Assembly (NCBI GenBank): GCA_019636845.1
Contig: JAHBWV010000001.1
Location: 868,001-932,000 of the forward strand
DNA length: 64,000 bases
Reading direction: 5' to 3'
Source: Phycisphaeraceae bacterium
GTDB lineage: Bacteria > Planctomycetota > Phycisphaerae > Phycisphaerales > UBA1924
Under the pieces are notes generated by a model. It worked only from the letters and a program-made list of their open reading frames with translations. It had not been told where the DNA came from and did no database searches. Of this stretch, positions 44,254-51,055 are shown one piece after another (the stretch's first letter is position 1; each line of letters starts with the position of its first letter). Made by a program: the position numbers and the translations under genes.

Positions 44254-45515
44254 CCGCCCCTCTCCTCAACCTCATCGCACCCGCCGACATCCGTCTCTCC
44301 CGCAAAGACCCCCTCGATGCCGACACGCTCGCCATCGCCTCCCGCATCCTCACCGACGTGCGCGAGCGCGGCCTCGACGCTGTCGCCTCCCACGCCATCC
44401 GCCTCGGCGACGTGACGTCTGCCGACGAGATCATCGTCCCCCCCTCGCGTGCCCGCGCCGCCCTCGACCGCATCGACAACGCTGACCGCCGCGTCCTCGA
44501 GAGTGCCGCCGATCGCATCCGCGCCTTCGCACTCGCACAACGCACCTCGATCACGGATCTGAGCATCCCCTCGCCCATCGGCGGCAGCATGGGCCACAAG
44601 ATCGCCCCCGTCGAGCGCGCCGGCTGCTACGCCCCAGGCGGCCGCTATCCACTCCCCTCCAGCGTCCTCATGACCGCCATCACCGCCCGGGCCGCAGGCG
44701 TCCGCGAAGTCTGGCTCGCCTCACCTCGTCCGTCTGACGCAACCCTCGCCGCCGCCGCCATCGCCGGCGTCGACGGCCTCATCGCCATCGGCGGTGCCCA
44801 GGCTATCGGCGCGTTCGCCTACGGCGCAGGTCCTGTCCCTCGCTGCGACGCCATCGCTGGTCCCGGCAATCGCTTCGTGACCGCGGCAAAGCAGCTCGTC
44901 TCCGGCCGCGTCGCCATCGACATGCTCGCCGGCCCCAGCGAACTGCTCATCATCGCCGACGAGACCGCCGACCCCGCGACGATCGCCGCCGACCTGCTCG
45001 CGCAGGCCGAGCACGACCCCGACGCGATCCCCATGCTCGTCACCACCGACGCCGCGCTCCCCGCGCGAGTGAACGCCGAGCTCTCCCGCCAACTCGAAAC
45101 GCTGCCGACCGCCGTGATCGCTCGCGCATCCCTCAGCAACGGCTTCGTCTGCCTCGTCGACTCCATCGACGACGCCATCGCCGCATCCGACGAGATCGCA
45201 CCCGAGCACCTTGAGATCATCACCCGAGACGCCGACGCACTCGCCCCACGCTGCTCGAACTACGGCGCGATCTTCATCGGATCGGCCGCCGCAGAAGTCT
45301 TCGGCGACTACGGCGTCGGACCGAATCACACGCTCCCCACCGGCGGCACGGCCCGCTCGTTCGCTGGGCTGTCGGTGTTCACCTTCTTGAAGGCACGAAC
45401 ATTCCTTCAATCCGCAGCTTCCATCCCGAGCCCTCTCCTCGTCGCCGACATCGCCCGCTTCGCCCGGCTCGAAGGCCTTGAGGCCCACGCCCGCGCCGCT
45501 GAGAGCCGCCTCTGA
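44250..45515 (+). CDS. hisD: Histidinol dehydrogenase
   Basis: A 421-residue zinc- and NAD-dependent enzyme for the last two steps of histidine synthesis. Motifs: GHKIAPVERAGCYAPGGRYP, ANRFV-like IAGPGNRFVTAAKQLV, IDMLAGPSELLIIADE, LLAQAEHDPDA, the zinc/catalytic region APEHLEIITRDADA, and GPNHTLPTGGTARSFAGLSV. The Glu-His pair in APEHLE and the His in GPNHTLPT are catalytic in the family. It overlaps the hisA fusion by ATGA and ends only 7 bases before the convergent regulator gene, with no clear terminator hairpin between them. Confidence 0.96.
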   Translation: MTAPLLNLIAPADIRLSRKDPLDADTLAIASRILTDVRERGLDAVASHAIRLGDVTSADEIIVPPSRARAALDRIDNADRRVLESAADRIRAFALAQRTSITDLSIPSPIGGSMGHKIAPVERAGCYAPGGRYPLPSSVLMTAITARAAGVREVWLASPRPSDATLAAAAIAGVDGLIAIGGAQAIGAFAYGAGPVPRCDAIAGPGNRFVTAAKQLVSGRVAIDMLAGPSELLIIADETADPATIAADLLAQAEHDPDAIPMLVTTDAALPARVNAELSRQLETLPTAVIARASLSNGFVCLVDSIDDAIAASDEIAPEHLEIITRDADALAPRCSNYGAIFIGSAAAEVFGDYGVGPNHTLPTGGTARSFAGLSVFTFLKARTFLQSAASIPSPLLVADIARFARLEGLEAHARAAESRL

Positions 45516-45522
45516 ACGCTGC

Positions 45523-46452
45523 TCACTGTGTCGTGAACACGCCCTTCGCAAACGCGACCAGCTCGCCCATCGACATGGCGTGATGAGCGTTCGGGCTCGA
45601 CGGGATGAGTGCCCGGCTTCGCCCACCGATCACGAACGCGATCCGCCGTGCGGCAAGATCATCCGCAAGTCGCAGCGCATCCTGGCCCGTGCTCGCGGAG
45701 ATCTCATCACAACTCACGCTCAGCCAGACCAGCGACGGCGTGAGGTCCGCAGCCGCGGCCCGCAAAGCCGAGAGCGGCAGGTCCGGCCCCATGTTGCTGG
45801 TCCTGAACCCCGCCGACTCCAACACAATCGACGCCATCAGCGACGGAATCACATAAGGGTCGCCCGACGGCGACGCGCCGATCGCAAGCGGCGCGTCCTC
45901 CGGCAGAACCGGCAGCAGCCCGCGCAGATGATTCAGCGCGTTCACCATGATGTCGCTGGCCCGGTGCTCGCGATAGATCCCAGACTCCTCGTGCCGCCAC
46001 AACTCGCCGATGCGATGCATCGCCTCCCGCACCGGCCCGTCGCAGATCTCGATCACCGAACGCCCCGACAGATAGAGGGAGATCAAAAGCCCGCGTGCGT
46101 GCCGCTCCTGCCCATCGCGCAGCAACTCGTACAGCCGCAGACCCTCAAGCCCCGGCGAGGTCGGCGTGTCCCGGGCCGTGTCCACATCCTGAACACCCAG
46201 AAGATCCGGGTTCACCAGCGACAACTTCGAATCGCGAATCAACCGAATCGCCTCAGATCTCGGGATCCGTCGGTGCCCGCCCGGCGTCTTCGCCGCGGCG
46301 ATCACGCCCGAGTCAACCCATCGCTTCAGCGTTGACTCGCTCAGCCCAACCGCCGCAGCCAACTCCTTCGGCGATAACGAAAGCTCCGGCTCCGGAAGGG
46401 CTGAACGATTCACAGGGAGAGGTTGTCCGCGCTCAACATGCGATGAAGTCAT
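45523..46452 (-). CDS. MerR-family regulator with B12-binding domain (CarH/LitR-like), ligand His missing
   Basis: A 309-residue regulator from ATG 46452, with GAGGG 5 bases upstream. Residues about 28-75 form a MerR-type winged helix (LSPKELAAAVGLSESTLKRW, TPGGHRRIPRSEA). Residues about 100-180 are the four-helix B12 capping domain with the W-x9-EH motif (LWRHEESGIYREH). Residues about 185-309 are a B12-binding Rossmann domain (FRTSNMGPDLPLSALRAA, FVIGGRSRALI). The usual ExHxxG lower-ligand motif appears as DPYVIP, so the His that ligates cobalt is absent. Carotenoid or photolyase target genes are not in the window. Confidence 0.85.
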   Translation of the reverse strand: MTSSHVERGQPLPVNRSALPEPELSLSPKELAAAVGLSESTLKRWVDSGVIAAAKTPGGHRRIPRSEAIRLIRDSKLSLVNPDLLGVQDVDTARDTPTSPGLEGLRLYELLRDGQERHARGLLISLYLSGRSVIEICDGPVREAMHRIGELWRHEESGIYREHRASDIMVNALNHLRGLLPVLPEDAPLAIGASPSGDPYVIPSLMASIVLESAGFRTSNMGPDLPLSALRAAAADLTPSLVWLSVSCDEISASTGQDALRLADDLAARRIAFVIGGRSRALIPSSPNAHHAMSMGELVAFAKGVFTTQ

Positions 46453-46519
46453 GACGACCCTCACGTGGCTGACGATACCAGCAATTTTGCCTTCGGATCG
46501 CTCAACCGGGTCGATTCAG

Positions 46520-46586
46520 TGCTGAACGTTCTTCACGTTTTTCTCAGCAAGCACAGGCCGATTTTCTGAACAAAAACGTTCTTTAT
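46520..46586. promoter_or_regulatory. Candidate operator: two AACGTTCTT sites 50 bp apart
   Basis: AACGTTCTT occurs at 46525-46533 and 46575-46583, exactly 50 bases apart (about five helical turns), both next to CTGAAC. A related CACGTTTTT lies between. The sites are 70-130 bases upstream of the MerR/B12 gene, in an A/T-rich patch likely to hold its promoter. They may be autoregulatory operators. Confidence 0.45.
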
Positions 46587-46588
46587 GA

Positions 46589-47917
46589 TCAAGTTTGGCC
46601 AAATGTGACCTGTGTAGGGGGTGTCACCCGAGGCCCGGATCCAGCCGAGTGCGTGCTCAGCTTCTCCCGCGCGATCTTCTCCCACCCGCTCCCCAGTTCC
46701 CCGATCGGGTCCGGCGGCACGATGTCCACCTTCTTCTCACCCAGCTTCGCCTCGCCCCGCAGCACCCGCCCCTGGAACGCCAGACACTCCGCGAGCAACC
46801 TCTCCAGAATCTCCGGCTCGGGCACGTTCGCGACCTTCTCGCCCTGCACGTAGATGATGCCGCGCCGATCCCCGGCAAAGACCGCGACGTCCGCGCCCTC
46901 CGCCTCGCCCGGCCCGTTGACGATGCATCCCATGACCGCCACCTTCATCGGCACGGTGACCTGTGCCGCGAGCTGCTTGCGGACATCCTGCACGAGCGTG
47001 AAGAGATCGACCTGGATGCGCCCGCACGTCGGGCAGGCGATGAGATCGACACCCTTTCGCTCGCGCAGCGACAAGGACCACAAGAGTTCCAGCCCATCCT
47101 CAACCTCATAGATCGGGTCGTTGGCGTACGAGATGCGGATCGTGTCGCCGATCCCTCGCGTGAGCAGCCCCGAGAGCGCGGCAATCGACCTGATGCACCC
47201 CGTCTCCTTCGGCCCCGCGTGCGTCACACCGAGGTGCAGCGGATGGTCGAACCGCTTGCTGATCTCGCTGTAGGCATCGATCACCAGCGCGGCATCCATC
47301 GACTTAGCCGAGATTGAAATGTCGTAAAAATCCTGCTCGTAGAAGATATCGAGGTACTCCTCGAGCTTCGCGATCATGATCGCCAGCAGATACCCGTGCT
47401 TGTGCTCGCTGAAGACCGCGCCGAGTTCCTTCTGGCGCTTCTGCTTGTCCTTGCGCTCGATGATCGACCCCTCGTTCACGCCCACGCGGATCGGCAGGTT
47501 CCTCGCCTTGCACGCCTGAATGACGTCGATCACCTGCTTGCGGTCGCTGATGTTGCCGGGGTTGAGCCGGATCTTGTGGACGCCCGCATCCACGGCCTCA
47601 AGAGCCCGCTGAAAGTGGAAGTGGACATCCGCGACGATCGGCACCTTCACCGCCGGCAGGATCTCGCGGAGCGCATCGGTGTCCTTCTTCTCCGGCACCG
47701 CCACGCGCACGATGTCCGCCCCCGCCGCAGCAAGCTTGTGGATCTCCGCGATGCACTTCTCGACATCGTGCGTGTACCCGGCCGTCATCGTCTGGACGGA
47801 GACCGGCGCGGCGGTGGTGGGGTTGCCCGCACGGTCGGGAACCCCGCCGCCGATGCGGACAATGCCGACGCGCTCATCACCGACGGAGATCTGCCTGGTT
47901 GGACGCCGTGTGAACAT
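46589..47917 (-). CDS. ispG: 4-hydroxy-3-methylbut-2-enyl diphosphate synthase
   Basis: A 442-residue [4Fe-4S] enzyme (GcpE) of the MEP isoprenoid pathway, converting MEcPP to HMBPP. ATG 47917 is preferred: the upstream extension to 48007 is not family-like. The TIM-barrel part has VSVQTMTAGYTHDVEKCIAE, VPIVADVHFHFQRALEA, KIRLNPGNISD, VGVNEGSI and HLGVTHAGPKETG. The C-terminal domain has the iron-sulfur cysteines in IACPTCGRIQVD and VAVMGCIVNGPGEA plus a conserved Glu. Length is above E. coli IspG (372 aa) because of a longer C-terminus. Confidence 0.95.
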   Translation of the reverse strand: MFTRRPTRQISVGDERVGIVRIGGGVPDRAGNPTTAAPVSVQTMTAGYTHDVEKCIAEIHKLAAAGADIVRVAVPEKKDTDALREILPAVKVPIVADVHFHFQRALEAVDAGVHKIRLNPGNISDRKQVIDVIQACKARNLPIRVGVNEGSIIERKDKQKRQKELGAVFSEHKHGYLLAIMIAKLEEYLDIFYEQDFYDISISAKSMDAALVIDAYSEISKRFDHPLHLGVTHAGPKETGCIRSIAALSGLLTRGIGDTIRISYANDPIYEVEDGLELLWSLSLRERKGVDLIACPTCGRIQVDLFTLVQDVRKQLAAQVTVPMKVAVMGCIVNGPGEAEGADVAVFAGDRRGIIYVQGEKVANVPEPEILERLLAECLAFQGRVLRGEAKLGEKKVDIVPPDPIGELGSGWEKIAREKLSTHSAGSGPRVTPPTQVTFGQT

Positions 47918-47947
47918 GCGGGGGAATGGTAGAGGGACCAAGGGAGC

Positions 47948-47965
47948 CCCGAGCGCAAGCTCGGG
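47948..47965. repeat. Hairpin CCCGAGC-GCAA-GCTCGGG
   Basis: A perfect 7-bp palindrome with a GCAA tetraloop, followed by ATGACG, 30 bases upstream of the ispG start codon. The form is that of a dispersed extragenic palindrome; it may also be part of an mRNA leader. Confidence 0.5.
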
Positions 47966-47999
47966 ATGACGTTTCCAGTACGACCAAACCCCGGGGAAG

Positions 48000-48034
48000 T
48001 TCACCACGGAGGGCCACTGAGGGGCACGGAGGAG
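48000..48034. repeat. CCTCCGNGG-type repeat, minus orientation
   Basis: TTCACCACGGAGGGCCACTG followed by AGGGGCACGGAGGAGTCGG is the reverse complement of the repeat seen at 49976-50010 (CTCCGTGGCCCTCAGTGGTG). It lies in the gap between ispG and the HEAT fragment. Confidence 0.7.
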
Positions 48035-48156
48035 TCGGGATCGCGAACAAGGCCCGAAGCGCGAGCGAGGGCGTTCTTGGCAATGGGAGACAGGAGCATG
48101 CGCTCAAAGCCAAGGCCGCGGAGTGCTGCGGAGTCTGAAACCCCTTATCCTCCTAC

Positions 48157-48564
48157 TTGCCCGCTCGCTCGTCATCAAGTTCGTATCGAACCGGCGACCT
48201 CTCGCGGGGCACAGAAGCGGCTCGCCGCAGCGCCATCATCGCATGCTCCAAGTTCCGCAATGCACGAGCCGTACCAGAACTGTGCCGCAGGTTCCCGCTT
48301 GAGACTCCCGGCAACCGACGTCACATCGCGCGGGCACTTCACAATATCGGCAATCCCGTCGCGATTCCGTTGCTTCTCTCGAGTCTACCGAGCTCTCGAG
48401 GATTGCTCCGAGGCGACATCATCCGCGCCCTGGCCTCTCTCGGGGCAAAGGAAGCGATTCCGCATATCCAACGCGCCGCACACTCAAGCGTGCCCTGGGT
48501 TCGCGAATCCGTCGTTTGGGCGCTGAAGAGGCTTGAACAACGTTGCCGCATGGCCACGATTGGC
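48157..48564 (+). pseudogene. HEAT-repeat protein fragment
   Basis: From TTG 48157 about 130 codons encode HEAT-like helical pairs: RGTEAARRSAIIACSKFRNA, RAVPELCRRFPLETPGNRRH, IGNPVAIPLLLSSL, GLLRGDIIRALASLGAKEAI and SSVPWVRESVVWALKRL. The frame stays open to 49206, but after about 48564 it turns into Arg/His-rich shadow sequence overlapping the next gene, so the coding signal seems to be lost there, possibly by frameshift. No good start or ribosome site is seen. It may be a decayed gene or the first part of a real one; I favour decay. Confidence 0.45.
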
Positions 48565-48706
48565 GCAAGGATTCACCGTCAACAATCTGCACCACGGACC
48601 GCGATTGCTTTCTTGGATGGAGCCCTGAGTACGCAATCGTTAGACTATCGGTCGACGCAAAGTACGCTCGAATCTGATTCGCACGAAGCCTACTGGACCG
48701 ATCGCC

Positions 48707-49237
48707 ATGCAACCTCCGCAACCTCACCACTTTCGCGACGTCGGAACGTGCATCATGCGGCCTGTCGGCTTATACCTCGCGGTCTGCGACGAGCAGTCAC
48801 CCATGCACACGCCCTCGCTCGCCTCGAACGCATGGCACTCGACCACGCGGGGATCGGACATCCGGCTGTTCCAGTTCAATGGGTACTTCGTGGATCGGAT
48901 GCGAGCCGAGCAGGGCATCGCATGGATTCTCGTGCTCTGGGGCACCTTCCGACTTCGCGTCGTACTCCACTCGCCAGACTCAACGCAGTTCCCGTTTACC
49001 GGCCTCGCTCCTCTTATCGGCAACGAGTACGAAGCCGTCATCACGTGCAAGACCGGGCGACTCGTCTGGGTCGATGTCGAGCGCGAGGACGGCCTCGGTT
49101 CGCGGCACGTCGCCGAAGTTCCGCCCGGCCGCTACAACTGCGTCCTCACGGGCGAAGAGGGACATTGGGAAATCGAAGATCCGGCCCACTACCCCGAGGG
49201 CGATGAGGACTGGACTCTCCACATGCAGGCCATCTGA
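48707..49237 (+). CDS. Hypothetical protein (small exportless, beta-rich)
   Basis: A 176-residue protein; ATG 48755 (MRPVGLYLAVCDE) is a plausible later start because no ribosome site precedes 48707. The sequence alternates short beta-type strands (SDIRLFQFNGYFVDRM, IAWILVLWGTFRLRVVL, AVITCKTGRLVWVDVERED) and ends acidic (YPEGDEDWTLHMQAI). There is no signal peptide. The size, acidic end and neighbourhood of a HEAT fragment recall small immunity-type proteins, but no family is recognised. Less G/C-biased codons than in core genes suggest accessory DNA. Confidence 0.6.
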   Translation: MQPPQPHHFRDVGTCIMRPVGLYLAVCDEQSPMHTPSLASNAWHSTTRGSDIRLFQFNGYFVDRMRAEQGIAWILVLWGTFRLRVVLHSPDSTQFPFTGLAPLIGNEYEAVITCKTGRLVWVDVEREDGLGSRHVAEVPPGRYNCVLTGEEGHWEIEDPAHYPEGDEDWTLHMQAI

Positions 49238-49776
49238 AATCACGCTCATTTGCAGGTCTCACCCGTCAGCGCCTGCGCCGAGTACAAGCTCGCCACAACG
49301 GGCTAAGGCACTCGGCAGGTGGCGCCGACTTCACCTCGCGCCGTGCCACAGAAGTTGCCGGCTCTGCGGCAAGTTCTGTGCTCTTCGTCTCCGTCCTCCG
49401 CCCATGAAATGGGCGTGCGTTGGTCGCCAGATGCAAGGCGCACGCCGAAGGCGTCGCTGCAGCATCTAGTACATGTGCCGCGCAGCGCATCCTTCAAACG
49501 CCTTCCAGTCGCCAGAGGCGACCCATGTCCTGTGGGCCGCAGGCCCGAAAGTGGCCAGCTGTGGGTAAGGTCGTGCCTCGCGACCGCAACCCACGGAGAA
49601 GCCGCCCGCGCAGCGGCATCCTTGGTGGAGCGGGGCGGATGCCCCCGGCTCTGCTCGACGGGGGTTGCAGGGGGCATCGCCCCCTGCGCCACGCTCCCCA
49701 CCCCCCTCTCATCTCCGCGCAACCAACTCCCTTCCAACGACTTCCATCAATTCTCTCCAACACCAAACAAAACCCA
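49238..49776. repeat. Palindrome-rich non-coding tract
   Basis: About 540 bases without a convincing gene. At least seven short hairpins are packed into 49347-49687: a 13/14-bp stem at 49347-49380, CGCCCAT-GAA-ATGGGCG at 49399-49415, ACGCC-GAA-GGCGT at 49442-49454, GTCGCC-AGA-GGCGAC at 49508-49522, GGGCC-GCA-GGCCC at 49534-49546, a nested stem at 49561-49594, GCCGC/GCGGC at 49601-49617, and GCAGGGGGC-ATC-GCCCCCTGC at 49667-49687. Most loops are three bases. Nothing else is recognised. Confidence 0.7.
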
Positions 49777-49805
49777 TTGACACGCCCGCCGCCATGGCGT
49801 ACATT
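49777..49805 (+). promoter_or_regulatory. Sigma-70-type promoter close to start codon
   Basis: TTGACA at 49777-49782, a 17-base spacer and TACATT at 49800-49805. Transcription would start near 49812, only about 4 bases before ATG 49816, so the mRNA may be essentially leaderless. Confidence 0.55.
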
Positions 49806-49815
49806 CACCGTACTC

Positions 49816-50967
49816 ATGGTCGCACCACCCGCGACAACTCCTTTCGGTGACACCCCTCCCGGTGGCACCGCTCTCCAGAGCGGTGTGTCTTCGGCTTTGG
49901 ATGGATCGGCCCTCCGCGTTGAGTCCTCTTCTGCCCCTTCACCCTCTTCCCCATTTCCCCCCTCTTCATCGCTTCCTCCGTGGTCCTCCGTGGCCCTCAG
50001 TGGTGAACCTCTTCCTTCGCGTTCCTCCGCGTCCTCCGCGTTCAACTCATCTTCCGATTCGCCCCCCTCTTCCGACTCCTCCCTCATCCCCGCCCACCTC
50101 CACAGCCCCATCCTCTCCGCGCTCTGCCACCCCGGCTCATCGCTCTGCTCGGTCGCGCGCGACTTCCGCATCGCCGTCGACATCCTCGCCATGTGGCTCA
50201 CCGAGCCAGATACGCGCGAGAAGATGCTCGTCATCGAGAAAGGCGGCTGCGCCCACACCCGCATGGCCGCCTCCGTCACGCTCGCCTCCACCGTCGGCGT
50301 CCTGCAGACCATCATCGACGATTACACCGAAGCCCGCGCCCACGCGCGTCAACTCCGAGCCCAGCACGAACACCTGGCCTCCGCCGCGTCACGCCACGAC
50401 CCGCTCCCACCCTCACACCTGAACCAGAGCGCCGACCGCGCGTTCTTGCCCGGCGAAGCGATCCTGGCGGGCACATCGCTGCAAGCCCAGCGCATCGAAC
50501 TCCGCAGAGCCGAGGGCGCACGCCGCGCCTGCCACCATCTCTACCGACTCTCCCGCATCGTCCCCATCGACGACTCCAAGCTCGCCCGTGCCACTGGCTG
50601 CTTGTCAGCCACTGCGAACGACAGCAACACCTCGCTCTCCAATCGAACCGCGACTGTGAACGAGCGGATCTCTTCTTCCGACTCTTCGCTCTCAAGCCCG
50701 ACGCTTCACGCGAGTGGGGGGGCGGGTGCTCTCCGTGACTTACCCCTCGCTTTGTCCCTCAAGGACGATGCGGACCTCTCCCGGGTGGCATGCTTGCACG
50801 AAGTGCAGGCATGCGATGAAGAACGCACCTCTTCACCATCACCAGATGACACACATGGCCGCGCTGTGGGGGGCGCGGCCACGCCACTCGATCGACTCAC
50901 TCCCGGGTCCTGCTCACCGCCATCGTCCGCTTCTGCTCCGCAGCCCACTCGTGGCCCTCCGCGTTGA
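49816..50967 (+). CDS. Hypothetical protein with repeat-encoded N-terminal region
   Basis: A 383-residue protein. Residues about 30-80 are Ser/Pro-rich and are encoded by the CCTCCGNGG repeat tract 49908-50048. Residues about 95-250 look like genuine helical coding sequence (LHSPILSALCHPGSSLCSVA, DFRIAVDILAMWLTEPDTRE, VGVLQTIIDDYTEARAHARQ, RRACHHLYRLSRI), possibly a DNA-binding-like helical domain with a helix-turn-helix around residue 105. The C-terminal 130 residues are again low-complexity, and the stop codon lies in another repeat copy. No ribosome site precedes the ATG. Family unknown. Confidence 0.6.
   Translation: MVAPPATTPFGDTPPGGTALQSGVSSALDGSALRVESSSAPSPSSPFPPSSSLPPWSSVALSGEPLPSRSSASSAFNSSSDSPPSSDSSLIPAHLHSPILSALCHPGSSLCSVARDFRIAVDILAMWLTEPDTREKMLVIEKGGCAHTRMAASVTLASTVGVLQTIIDDYTEARAHARQLRAQHEHLASAASRHDPLPPSHLNQSADRAFLPGEAILAGTSLQAQRIELRRAEGARRACHHLYRLSRIVPIDDSKLARATGCLSATANDSNTSLSNRTATVNERISSSDSSLSSPTLHASGGAGALRDLPLALSLKDDADLSRVACLHEVQACDEERTSSPSPDDTHGRAVGGAATPLDRLTPGSCSPPSSASAPQPTRGPPR
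49908..50048 (+). repeat. CCTCCGNGG-type repeat tract within coding sequence
   Basis: The tract begins GGCCCTCCGCGTTGAGTCCT and includes TTCCTCCGTGGTCCTCCGTG, GCCCTCAGTGGTGAACCTC and TTCGCGTTCCTCCGCGTCCT. Copies share segments with 43939-43990, 48000-48034 and 50948-51055. It encodes a Ser/Pro-rich stretch of the 49816-50967 protein. Confidence 0.75.
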
Positions 50968-51055
50968 GCACTCTTCGTCTTTCCCATTCCCCATTGCCTC
51001 GCTCAGTGGCCCTCCGTGGTCCTCCGTGGTGAGTTCTTCTCTACGCTCGGCCTGT
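50948..51055. repeat. CCTCCGNGG-type repeat between convergent genes
   Basis: GTGGCCCTCCGCGTTGAGCA at the left end and GTGGCCCTCCGTGGTCCTCC followed by GTGGTGAGTTCTTCTC at the right end. The left unit carries the TGA of the plus-strand gene and the right unit, read on the minus strand, the TGA of the MFS gene. Confidence 0.75.
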
